A stretch of DNA of 39,145 nucleotides from Segatella cerevisiae. Its GTDB lineage: Bacteria; Bacteroidota; Bacteroidia; Bacteroidales; Bacteroidaceae. Location: NCBI RefSeq assembly GCF_024054555.1, contig NZ_JAMXLY010000032.1:1-39145 (forward strand), in the 5' to 3' direction. Below are positions 7,859 through 14,703 of this stretch, piece by piece; within the stretch, counting starts at the first letter, position 1, and each line of letters begins with the position of its first letter. The position numbers and the translations under genes were made by a program. The notes under the pieces are model-generated. The model made no database searches. It worked only from the letters and a program-made list of their open reading frames with translations, and had not been told where the DNA came from.

Positions 7859-8863
7859 ATGAAACAGAAAAGGCTATATACTTTTTATTTAAAATGCTTG
7901 CTTTTAGCATTACCTTTCATTTTGTTGCTGGCTTTTTATATTTGGAAAGATCCGTTTATGGTACTTCGTCCTCATCATGACTATGACCATTGCAAAGTAT
8001 GTCAAAATGAAGGTGCCGTTTCATGGATGAAATACAAGATGTATCGTAACCGGATGCACTATGATTCCTTTATCATGGGCAATTCATGTACTAAGGCTTT
8101 CCCGTCATCAGTTTGGAATCAGTATGTCCATGGACACCCCTTCCGAATGTTTGCCAATACTGAAGACTTGGGGGGTATCTGCATGAAACTGGAAGCGCTC
8201 AACCATCAATGTCATCAGCCTATCAGACATCTACTGCTGGTGGTAGAACCTTCAACCTTCATTAATGCCGACAGTAAGGAGGATTTCATGCATATCATGC
8301 CACCGGAGGTGAGTCATAAAAGTACGATTACGTATCAAACAACTTTTTTGCAAGGTTTTTTTACACCTAAATTCTTTATTCATTATACGATGTATCTCTT
8401 TACAAAGAAGTTCTCAAAGGCAATGAATGGTATTATCAATATGAATATTCCGACTCATGAAAAATACAACAATGATGCGGTCCTGCCTCAGGAGCAGATG
8501 ATTACGGAAAAGGGCAATCGTTACTGGCAACAAAAATATTGGCAGGAAGCACTGGATAAGTCCTATTCATGGAATGTACAGCCACGAACTCTTTCTTCTT
8601 TAGAGATAGCAGAGCTCAAAGAGATAAAAAGCATTTGTCAATACCACCATACCGACTTGAAGATCATTATCAGTCCAGAGTTCAATAAAACAATCATGAA
8701 TTCCAAAGACGTGATGAGACTAAATACAATTTTCGGACCCCGCGTCGTCTATGATTTTTCTAGTAGACATTATTCTTGGATGCACGATGTACACAATTTT
8801 TATGATCCTGCCCATTATCGGGTGGAATTAGGAAAGAAGATCTTGAAAATCATTTATAGGTAG
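7859..8863 (+). CDS. DltD-like / SGNH-hydrolase-like membrane-anchored protein
   Basis: The 334-residue protein has one N-terminal transmembrane segment (about residues 10-28) and then a globular domain expected in the periplasm. A block resembling SGNH block I reads DSFIMGNSCTKAF with candidate nucleophile Ser76. Near the C-terminus, NFYDPAHYR supplies a D-x-x-H pair (Asp316, His319), as in the SGNH catalytic triad. DltD or AlgX/AlgJ-like partners of MBOAT proteins finish or assist acyl transfer outside the membrane. Being last in the ligase-carrier-MBOAT operon supports that role. Sequence similarity to Firmicutes DltD is not obvious, so the name is by position and motifs. Confidence 0.75.
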   Translation: MKQKRLYTFYLKCLLLALPFILLLAFYIWKDPFMVLRPHHDYDHCKVCQNEGAVSWMKYKMYRNRMHYDSFIMGNSCTKAFPSSVWNQYVHGHPFRMFANTEDLGGICMKLEALNHQCHQPIRHLLLVVEPSTFINADSKEDFMHIMPPEVSHKSTITYQTTFLQGFFTPKFFIHYTMYLFTKKFSKAMNGIINMNIPTHEKYNNDAVLPQEQMITEKGNRYWQQKYWQEALDKSYSWNVQPRTLSSLEIAELKEIKSICQYHHTDLKIIISPEFNKTIMNSKDVMRLNTIFGPRVVYDFSSRHYSWMHDVHNFYDPAHYRVELGKKILKIIYR

Positions 8864-8875
8864 AAACACCATCAT

Positions 8876-8923
8876 CTCCATTGGCGGAATTAATCCAGTC
8901 CGTACTTAACTCTCCCAATGGAG
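8876..8923. other. Hairpin after the dlt-like operon
   Basis: CTCCATTGG (8876-8884) pairs with CCAATGGAG (8915-8923), a 9-bp stem with a ~30-nt loop, beginning 13 bp after the stop of the last dlt-like gene. There is no T tract on the plus strand, so it is a weak terminator candidate. It overlaps the end of the 53-codon remnant. Confidence 0.35.
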
Positions 8924-9067
8924 TGTATATTGATATACGGTATACTGCAAAGGAGCTGATCTTTCTGGAATAATAATTACTTCTTCCCGTAATTTCATAG
9001 TGCCATTTACAACTTTTCTGTTGTAAACTTTTCTACAAGCTAATTCTCTGGCTGAGATAAATCCCAT
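8906..9067 (-). pseudogene. 53-codon remnant or small ORF between the dlt-like operon and the ClC gene
   Basis: On the minus strand an open frame runs from an ATG at 9067 to TAA at 8906. It reads MGFISARELACRKVYNRK and ends ERSAPLQYTVYQYTLHWES. The composition looks protein-like (Glu, Arg and branched residues, few stops nearby). An in-frame stop lies a short way upstream, so it resembles the preserved C-terminus of a decayed gene. A genuine 53-residue protein cannot be excluded. No family was recognised. Confidence 0.35.
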
Positions 9068-9109
9068 TTCACCGAGCTCATGCTGGTATCATTATTTCCA
9101 TTCGGATTC

Positions 9110-9131
9110 CATAGTTTCAATTGAAACTATG
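9110..9131. other. 22-bp perfect palindrome
   Basis: CATAGTTTCAA is followed directly by its exact reverse complement TTGAAACTATG. It lies 32 bp after the stop of the ClC gene. Without a loop or T tract it looks more like a dyad-symmetric protein site than a classical terminator, though a cruciform-type terminator or 3' stabiliser is possible. Confidence 0.6.
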
Positions 9132-9162
9132 ATCTCTTGATATAGCCCCTGGCCGAAATCGA

Positions 9163-10968
9163 TTATTCAGAACTTAAATCCGCAATCACTTGCCTGTAAT
9201 CAGCCAGCATTTTCGTTCTGCTGATATAGCCGATCAACCGGTTATTGACATCTACCACAGGGAGTTGGGCAGCATCAGTAGCGTCAAACTCTTTCATGAC
9301 CTCCCGCATTGACTCATTATACAGCAGACGGGCACTAGGCTGGATCATTAATTGCTTGACCGTAAATTTCTCATAAAGTTCGGTCCTGAAAATAATGTGG
9401 CGTATTCTCGTGATGTCAATGACACCCAGGAGTTTTCCTCCTTCGTCAAGTACAGGAATGAAATTGTTATTGCTCCTGCTGATGGCCTGGACAAGTTGTC
9501 CCATAGACAAATCCGGACTTATGGGATGATAGTCTTTCTCGATCAACTCGTTCATATTCATCAGAGTCAAGGCAGACTGGTCAGTATGATGAGTCAGGAG
9601 TTTCCCTTCCCGGGCAAGTCGAAGTGCGTATATACTGTTCGTTTCAAAAATATTCGTCGTCAAATAACTGCTGATGCAAACGATCATCAAAGGCATGAAC
9701 AGATCATACCCTTTAGTCAGTTCCGCAATCAGGAAAATACCTGTCAGAGGAGCGTGCATGACACCCGTCATGACCCCTGCCATACCCAATAAGGTATAGT
9801 TGTTTTCAGGAGCATAGACTCCAAACTGCTCCATATTCCAGAAATGGGAGAACAAGAAACCGCCGAAGCCACCCACGAACAAGGCCGGGGCAAAAGTTCC
9901 ACCACAACCTCCGGAACCATTCGTAGCGGAAGTCGCAAAGGTCTTGCTGATGACGACCAAGGCGACATAGAGCAGCATCAGATTCTGATGACCTGCGAAA
10001 ACACTCCCATTCATCACCTGACTCCAGTCGGCCAGCGAATGTCCGCTTAAGAGGATGTTGACTGCCGAATATCCTTCCCCGTAAAGTGAAGGAAAGAAAA
10101 AGATCAGTCCACTCAGCAACACCCCGCCCAAGATCAGTTTAGCCAAAGGATAATCAGCGAGTTTTGAAAATATCCTTTCACAGAATCCCAATGACCGGAT
10201 GAAATAAAGACTCAAGAGTCCACAGCATACCCCTAAGAGAATAGAGGAAGGAATGCGGTCTACGCCCCAAGCTGAAGACAAAACGAAATCGAACAGAGGT
10301 TTCTGCCCTATAAAGATATAGGAAAATACTGTCGCCGTGACACAGGAAATCAGGATCGGTAAAAGGGAAGCCATCGTCAGATCCACCATCAGTATCTCCA
10401 ACGTGAAGACAAGTCCTGCGATAGGAGCCTTGAAGATGGCTGCGATACCAGCAGAAGCGCCACAACCTACAAGGACCATGAGCGTCTTGCTGTCCCGCTT
10501 GAAAAGTCTGCCCAGATTGGATCCGATAGCCGAGCCGGTCAAGACAATCGGAGCCTCCGCCCCTACAGAACCTCCAAAACCAATCGTAATGCTGGAAGCG
10601 ATCACACTTGTCCAGCAGTTGTGCGACCTCAGTCTGGACCGCTTGGTGGCAATGGCATACAAGACACGGGTAATACCATGAGAAATATTATCCTTGACCA
10701 CATATTTGACGAACAATGCCGTCAACGATGTCCCGATAATCGGGAAAATAAGATAAAGCCAGTTGGGGCTCCCCATACGGAAGCCATTAGTCAGAAGAAG
10801 TTGGATGTGTCCGATGATCCAATGCAATACAAAAGCAGCGACAGAAGCCAGGAAACCCACCAGGAAGGAAAGAACCAGCATCATCTGCCGGTCAGACAAG
10901 TGCTGTTGGATCCATATTAAAAGGCGCTCCAAGAGTGCCCTCGGCTGTAAAACTTGCTTCACCACCAT
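9163..10968 (-). CDS. ClC-family chloride channel/antiporter with C-terminal CBS pair
   Basis: The 601-residue membrane protein has the ClC fold signatures: GFGGSVGAEAPIVLTGSAIGS (residues 131-151), with Glu138 at the gating-glutamate position in GAEAP (usually GREGP), AGLVFTLEILMVDLT, and GSGGCGGTFAPALFVGG. The last ~140 residues form two CBS motifs (HPISPDLSMGQLVQAIS...GVIDITRI and MIQPSARLLYNESMREV...GYISRTKML), which bind adenine nucleotides in relatives. It would move chloride, possibly with protons, across the inner membrane. It lies 130 bp downstream of fmt on the same strand, and a TATATTTG at 10993-11000 could give it its own start. Confidence 0.92.
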   Translation of the reverse strand: MVVKQVLQPRALLERLLIWIQQHLSDRQMMLVLSFLVGFLASVAAFVLHWIIGHIQLLLTNGFRMGSPNWLYLIFPIIGTSLTALFVKYVVKDNISHGITRVLYAIATKRSRLRSHNCWTSVIASSITIGFGGSVGAEAPIVLTGSAIGSNLGRLFKRDSKTLMVLVGCGASAGIAAIFKAPIAGLVFTLEILMVDLTMASLLPILISCVTATVFSYIFIGQKPLFDFVLSSAWGVDRIPSSILLGVCCGLLSLYFIRSLGFCERIFSKLADYPLAKLILGGVLLSGLIFFFPSLYGEGYSAVNILLSGHSLADWSQVMNGSVFAGHQNLMLLYVALVVISKTFATSATNGSGGCGGTFAPALFVGGFGGFLFSHFWNMEQFGVYAPENNYTLLGMAGVMTGVMHAPLTGIFLIAELTKGYDLFMPLMIVCISSYLTTNIFETNSIYALRLAREGKLLTHHTDQSALTLMNMNELIEKDYHPISPDLSMGQLVQAISRSNNNFIPVLDEGGKLLGVIDITRIRHIIFRTELYEKFTVKQLMIQPSARLLYNESMREVMKEFDATDAAQLPVVDVNNRLIGYISRTKMLADYRQVIADLSSE

Positions 10969-10992
10969 TGATTACATGATTATTTCAAAACA

Positions 10993-11000
10993 CAAATATA
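10993..11000 (-). promoter_or_regulatory. Possible -7 element for the ClC gene
   Basis: TATATTTG on the minus strand matches TAnnTTTG and would give a leader of about 20 nt before the ClC start at 10968. No TTTG is seen at the right -33 distance, so read-through from fmt is an equally good explanation. Confidence 0.3.
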
Positions 11001-11098
11001 TAGAAATTTCCTCTGAAGAGAGTATACTATTAAAAAATGAGATACATTATCTTGAAAACACGCTCACATCGCCACCGCCATGCAAATCCCAAACAGGA

Positions 11099-12061
11099 CT
11101 ATCTCGCTGCTTCGGGAAGGCCATGACTGCCATTGATGAAATCCACGGAAGTCATTCGCCGTTTGCCTGCAGGCTGCAGTTCCAGTATTTCCAGCCAGTT
11201 ATCATTACCGGCAACGAAGAGTTGTCTGCCATCGACCATCATATTTCCAGGTTGTTCCCCTTTAGCATCACGGTCCGTGAGTTTGGTCTTGTAAATCTTC
11301 AGTATTTTATCTTCAACAGTTGTCCAGGCACCCGGTACCGGCGAGAGTCCGCGCACAAAATCATGGATGCTCTTGGCAGACTGCTGCCAATTGATCCTGC
11401 ACATCTCCTTATGGATCTTCGGTGCAGGTTTCAGAGGACCCGTAGTCTCAGCCAGTTCATCCTGTGCAATGCTTTCAGCCTTCCCGTTACCTTTCAATAT
11501 CTTTTCAACCGTTTCAAGTGCTGCCTCAGCACCCAGTTTCTCGAGTCCGTCATAGACAGTCTCCACATCATCATCAATGCCGATAGGGAAATGTTTCTGA
11601 AGAATGATCCTGCCCGTATCGATCTCCTTGTCAATGAAGAAAGTCGTAACGCCAGTCTCCGTTTCTCCATTAATCACTGCCCAATTGATCGGAGCAGCCC
11701 CCCGATATTGGGGAAGGAGGGCGGCATGCACATTGAAAGTGCCATACTCCGGCATTGCCCAGACCACCTCCGGCAGCATCCGGAAAGCGACGACGATCTG
11801 CAGGTTAGCCTTAAAAGTAGCCAACTCCTGCAGAAAATCGGGGTCCTTCATCTTTTCAGGTTGCAGGACAGGAATATGATGAGCTTGTGCAAAGATTTTC
11901 ACAGGCGGTGCCTGCAGGCGGTCCTGATGCCGTCCCACCGGTCGGTCAGGTCTCGTGATGACAGCCACCACCGGGTAATTTTCTTCAACAAGTCTTTTCA
12001 AGGTCCCCACTGCAAAATCCGGTGTCCCCATAAAGACTATACGCAAGTCACTTTTATCCAT
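11099..12061 (-). CDS. fmt: Methionyl-tRNA formyltransferase
   Basis: The 320-residue cytoplasmic enzyme formylates Met-tRNAfMet using 10-formyl-tetrahydrofolate for translation initiation. Visible signatures are LRIVFMGTPDFAVGTLKRL at the N-terminus and NVHAALLPQYRGAAPINWAV (catalytic Asn and His; usually HxSLLP). ETGVTTFFIDKEIDTGRI follows with the catalytic Asp region. The C-terminal OB-like domain begins near residue 210 (KIHKEMCRINWQQSAKSIHDFVRGLSPVPGAW). The length is typical. It sits 107 bp after the tsaC-like gene and 130 bp before the ClC gene, all on the same strand; I recall these genes clustering in other Bacteroidales. Confidence 0.96.
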   Translation of the reverse strand: MDKSDLRIVFMGTPDFAVGTLKRLVEENYPVVAVITRPDRPVGRHQDRLQAPPVKIFAQAHHIPVLQPEKMKDPDFLQELATFKANLQIVVAFRMLPEVVWAMPEYGTFNVHAALLPQYRGAAPINWAVINGETETGVTTFFIDKEIDTGRIILQKHFPIGIDDDVETVYDGLEKLGAEAALETVEKILKGNGKAESIAQDELAETTGPLKPAPKIHKEMCRINWQQSAKSIHDFVRGLSPVPGAWTTVEDKILKIYKTKLTDRDAKGEQPGNMMVDGRQLFVAGNDNWLEILELQPAGKRRMTSVDFINGSHGLPEAAR

Positions 12062-12109
12062 TTCCTACCCTATCTTCTATATAAATATATGATTATCCAG
12101 AATTTGATC

Positions 12110-12150
12110 CAGCATCATGGGCGGAGTAAACCCCACGATTCCTGATGCTG
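12110..12150. other. Hairpin between the tsaC-like gene and fmt
   Basis: CAGCATCA (12110-12117) pairs with TGATGCTG (12143-12150), with inner TGGG/CCCA pairing. No T tract follows on the minus strand, so it may be an mRNA processing or stability element, or a weak terminator, rather than a full stop signal. Confidence 0.35.
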
Positions 12151-12168
12151 AATATCCCATCCAAAGGT

Positions 12169-12747
12169 TTATTTTCTGATGATGCTGACAGTACCGTCCT
12201 TAGCCAACTTGATGATGCTGCTGGGCGTATGAGGCTTATGCTCCTGCCGGCGGCTCTCGCAGACATAATCTACTGCTTTGAGGAGTTCAGGATCAATATC
12301 ACTATAATTGGCAGCTGCAGGTTGTCCGCTGATATTGGCACTGGTACTGACGACCGGTTTCTCCATCCTATAGCAAAGGGCGTGAGAGAACGGTTCCTTT
12401 GTTATCCGCATAGCGATAGAACCGTCTTCAGCGATCAGATTTGAAGCCAGGTTAACGGCATTATCAAGAATGACGGTAGTCGGTTTATCCCCTTGTGCTA
12501 TAGTGTCGAAAAGTTGCCAAGCCACATCAGGTATATTCCTGATATAACGCTGTAATCTGTTATCACTGTCTACCAGACAGATCAAAGCTTTGGAGTCGTC
12601 CCTATGCTTGATGGCATAGACCTTGGCAACAGCCTCAGGATTCGTCGCGTCGCAGCCTATTCCCCAGACCGTATCTGTCGGGTAAAGGATTACACCGCCT
12701 TTTCGCATACATTCTACCGCATTCTTAATATCTTCTTCCTGTTTCAT
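12169..12747 (-). CDS. tsaC: L-threonylcarbamoyladenylate synthase (Sua5/YciO/YrdC family)
   Basis: The 192-residue cytoplasmic protein would make threonylcarbamoyl-AMP from threonine, bicarbonate and ATP for the t6A37 modification of tRNAs reading ANN codons. Motifs include GGVILYPTDTVWGIGCDA, KVYAIKHRDDSKALICLV (the KxR-type motif with K/R/SxxP-like surroundings) and PVVSTSANISGQPAA near the end. It is the short TsaC-type form without the C-terminal Sua5 domain. A consensus promoter lies ~45 bp upstream, and fmt follows on the same strand. Confidence 0.92.
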   Translation of the reverse strand: MKQEEDIKNAVECMRKGGVILYPTDTVWGIGCDATNPEAVAKVYAIKHRDDSKALICLVDSDNRLQRYIRNIPDVAWQLFDTIAQGDKPTTVILDNAVNLASNLIAEDGSIAMRITKEPFSHALCYRMEKPVVSTSANISGQPAAANYSDIDPELLKAVDYVCESRRQEHKPHTPSSIIKLAKDGTVSIIRK

Positions 12748-12792
12748 CTTATTTTAAAGTAATACCTTCGTTAAATTCTAAAATAGTTTGCA

Positions 12793-12823
12793 CAAAGATA
12801 ATTGATTTTTCGGGAAACTCAAA
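12793..12823 (-). promoter_or_regulatory. Consensus promoter for the tsaC-fmt(-ClC) cluster
   Basis: On the minus strand TTTG (plus 12820-12823) is separated by 19 bp from TATCTTTG (plus 12793-12800), an exact match to the Bacteroidetes TTTG-N19/20-TAnnTTTG pattern. Transcription would begin about 40 nt before the ATG at 12747. Confidence 0.75.
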
Positions 12824-12886
12824 ATTTTAAGACGTCTTTTGTTTTCTGTACAAAAGTTAAAAGAGGAAGCGGTATATACAGAAACA

Positions 12887-12923
12887 GGAGTCAGGAATGA
12901 TCGAATGATCATCTCCTGACTCC
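12887..12923 (-). terminator. Terminator-like hairpin after the HU/smalltalk-like pair
   Basis: GGAGTCAGGA (12887-12896) pairs with TCCTGACTCC (12914-12923). The stem continues inward as ATGATC/GATCAT around a GAAT loop, with one bulged C. On the minus strand it is followed by TGTTTCTG, a modest T tract. It lies 48 bp after the stop of the 33-residue ORF. Confidence 0.65.
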
Positions 12924-12970
12924 CGTAACCATCAAGTCATTATTTCTTCATTTCCGGTATGAGTACCTGA

Positions 12971-13072
12971 CTATTTCTTGATATTCTCAGTTTCAGCCAG
13001 AACACCCAAAATGGAAGAAACAATAGTCATCACAATTTTCAAGATTAATTTCAGTTCAGTAACTTGCACCAT
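12971..13072 (-). CDS. 33-residue smalltalk-like small protein
   Basis: An ATG at 13072 opens a 33-codon frame ending TAG at 12971. The peptide starts MVQVTELKLILKIVMTIVSS and ends LAETENIKK: a short amphipathic start, a hydrophobic stretch (residues 8-25) and a charged tail. This size, the hydrophobic core with the ILGVL segment, and the position directly after an HU-like gene match what I recall of the Bacteroidetes smalltalk proteins, whose function is unknown. It is 85 bp downstream of the HU-like gene, and a strong hairpin follows. The assignment rests on context and pattern. Confidence 0.65.
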   Translation of the reverse strand: MVQVTELKLILKIVMTIVSSILGVLAETENIKK

Positions 13073-13157
13073 AGTATTAGTTTTTTAAATGTTTAAAATG
13101 AATTAGCAGATCGGCAGAAGGCAAACTGCGATTGCCGGTCGTACCAAAGTCTGCACT

Positions 13158-13622
13158 TTATGCAGCCGGTTGAGTTTGAGCTGCAGGTTGATCAGTCTCC
13201 TTGACAGGTTTATCATAATTTCCCATCTCTTGGAACTTGCAACCAGTCAGCATCGTATTGATATGCTTCTTGTTGTTGACCGTCCATATCGGGTTGAAGA
13301 TCACATGAGCAGACTGTAAATCTTTTTGGATGGAAAAATCCTTTGCTTCGAGGACACTCCTGCATTTGAGGCCTATCCTGAACGTTCCGAGACTTTCAAT
13401 ATTGACTTGCATACCTGCCAACAACCCCTCGCGGATTTCAGAGACAAGAGCGGAGACCACTGCCAAGATATCCGGAGTTGTAACGGTACAACGTTCCTGG
13501 ATCTTGCTGGCCAAGTCACTCGTCTTCAAGATTCCGTTTACAACGGCACGGGCGTACCATTTGCCGTTCATAGAAGGGATTTTGTCGTTTTTAATTTGAA
13601 TAAGTTTGTAAGTAATTGGCAT
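13158..13622 (-). CDS. HU-family DNA-binding protein (Bacteroidetes HU-like)
   Basis: The 154-residue protein resembles the Bacteroidetes histone-like HU variants. It begins MPITYKLIQIKNDKIPSMNGKWYARAV, has the helical HU-like segment SDLASKIQERCTVTTPDILAVVSALVSEI, and then beta strands GMQVNIESLGTFRIGLKC. The C-terminus is a Pro/Gln/Thr/Ala-rich tail (TDQPAAQTQPAA). It probably binds DNA as a dimer; whether its role is nucleoid structure or regulation is unknown. It has its own consensus promoter with a phased repeat array immediately upstream and is followed by the smalltalk-like ORF, a pairing I recall from many Bacteroidales genomes. Confidence 0.85.
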   Translation of the reverse strand: MPITYKLIQIKNDKIPSMNGKWYARAVVNGILKTSDLASKIQERCTVTTPDILAVVSALVSEIREGLLAGMQVNIESLGTFRIGLKCRSVLEAKDFSIQKDLQSAHVIFNPIWTVNNKKHINTMLTGCKFQEMGNYDKPVKETDQPAAQTQPAA

Positions 13623-13746
13623 AATAGAAAAATTAAAAGTTTAACAATAGATGAATTTGCCAGTGCACTATCGGCTTTGTTTGAGGAATACCGGTTATCA
13701 GAATAGGGACCGGTCTTTTCTGAATCCTTTCTTCCTTAGACAACCG

Positions 13747-13777
13747 CAAAGATAAAGCAAGACAAAAGCCTTGTCAA
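13747..13777 (-). promoter_or_regulatory. Consensus promoter of the HU-like gene
   Basis: On the minus strand GTTGACA carries a TTG (plus 13775-13777) separated by 20 bp from TATCTTTG (plus 13747-13754). This would give a ~120-nt leader before the start codon at 13622. The phased TAGTYC array begins 13 bp upstream of the -33 element. Confidence 0.75.
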
Positions 13778-13789
13778 CTTTTCCTATTA

Positions 13790-13843
13790 TAGTTCTTTTA
13801 TAGTCCTTTTGTAGTCCGCATTATAGTTCGTAAGCAAGAACTA
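13790..13843. repeat. Helically phased TAGTYC array upstream of the HU-like promoter
   Basis: Four TAGT(T/C)C elements begin at 13790, 13801, 13812 and 13824, spaced 11, 11 and 12 bp, close to one DNA turn each. The linkers are mostly TTTTA/TTTTG. A fifth element in inverse orientation (GAACTA, 13838-13843) forms a dyad with the fourth. Relative to the HU-like promoter they sit about -45 to -100, the usual place for an activator or an architectural protein. Confidence 0.6.
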
Positions 13844-13868
13844 AAGATACACGGATACAAACAAAAAA

Positions 13869-13895
13869 GACTTCCAGCCCTGAGCGGGGGAAGTC
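13869..13895 (-). terminator. Rho-independent terminator of the trp operon
   Basis: GACTTCC (13869-13875) pairs with GGAAGTC (13889-13895). On the minus strand the stem is followed by TTTTTTGTTTG. It lies ~160 bp after the trpG stop. No gene is seen in the 13896-14052 stretch between. Confidence 0.8.
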
Positions 13896-14052
13896 CTAAG
13901 GGAACACCTATTTTTTTAAACGACAAATATCAGGAAGATCGTGCAACACCTCGTGTCCCGTTCCCAATGGTCTGCTAATAAAGAGGTGGAAACCACAGAC
14001 CGGCAGTTGGCGAATCCAAATACGGCTTCGCAGGACACCCATCACAGGTCAT

Positions 14053-14616
14053 TCAGAGATCAAGCCAATTCTTCATGATCACTTTCCCCTTCGGGGTGAG
14101 TACACTCTCAGGGTGAAACTGGATACCATGGATGTCATAAGATTTATGCTTCAGTCCCATAATGTTTCCGTCATCACTCTGCGCCGTTATCTCGAGACAG
14201 TCAGGAAAGCCATGACGGTCGACCACCCAACTGTGATAGCGTCCCACGTCAATTTTATCAGGTAATCCTGCGAAGATCGGATCATTGCCGAACAAGTTGC
14301 AAGGCGTAGCCACCCCATGATAGACCTCTTTAAGATTAGTAAGTTTGCCTCCGAAAGCCTCAGCTATGGCCTGATGTCCAAGACAGACACCCAATATCGG
14401 TTTCTTTCCGGCATAAGTAGTGATGACCTTCAAAAGCAATCCCGCCTCAGAAGGAATACCGGGACCCGGACTGAGGATGATCTTATCAAAAGGAGCAAGT
14501 TGATCAAGTTCGAACTGATCATTACGCCATACCGTACATTCAGCCCCGAGTTCCTTCACCAAGTGGGCAAGATTATAGGTAAAGGAATCATAATTATCAA
14601 TAATAACAACTTTCAT
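14053..14616 (-). CDS. trpG: Anthranilate synthase component II (glutamine amidotransferase)
   Basis: The 187-residue class I glutamine amidotransferase supplies ammonia to TrpE. The nucleophile Cys78 sits in GVCLGHQAIAEAFGG and the His168-x-Glu170 pair in GIQFHPESVLTP. N-terminal VIIDNYDSFTYNLAHLV and LSPGPGIPSEAG are typical. It is the TrpG/PabA type, so it could also serve p-aminobenzoate synthesis, but it is the last gene of the trp operon, 87 bp after trpE and followed by the operon terminator. Confidence 0.96.
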   Translation of the reverse strand: MKVVIIDNYDSFTYNLAHLVKELGAECTVWRNDQFELDQLAPFDKIILSPGPGIPSEAGLLLKVITTYAGKKPILGVCLGHQAIAEAFGGKLTNLKEVYHGVATPCNLFGNDPIFAGLPDKIDVGRYHSWVVDRHGFPDCLEITAQSDDGNIMGLKHKSYDIHGIQFHPESVLTPKGKVIMKNWLDL

Positions 14617-14703
14617 CTTTAAAACGAATAAAAAAGTTTATGGCATAAGGTTACATCAGAAGAGCAGGCAAAGAAGAGTCTGCCTCTCGAAGAAACCAAT
14701 CCT

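Noticed and set aside
10763..12145. A long plus-strand open frame (460 codons)
   Set aside because: It lies antisense to fmt and the ClC gene, both clearly real, and its translation has no recognisable domain. It is a by-product of codon bias on the other strand.
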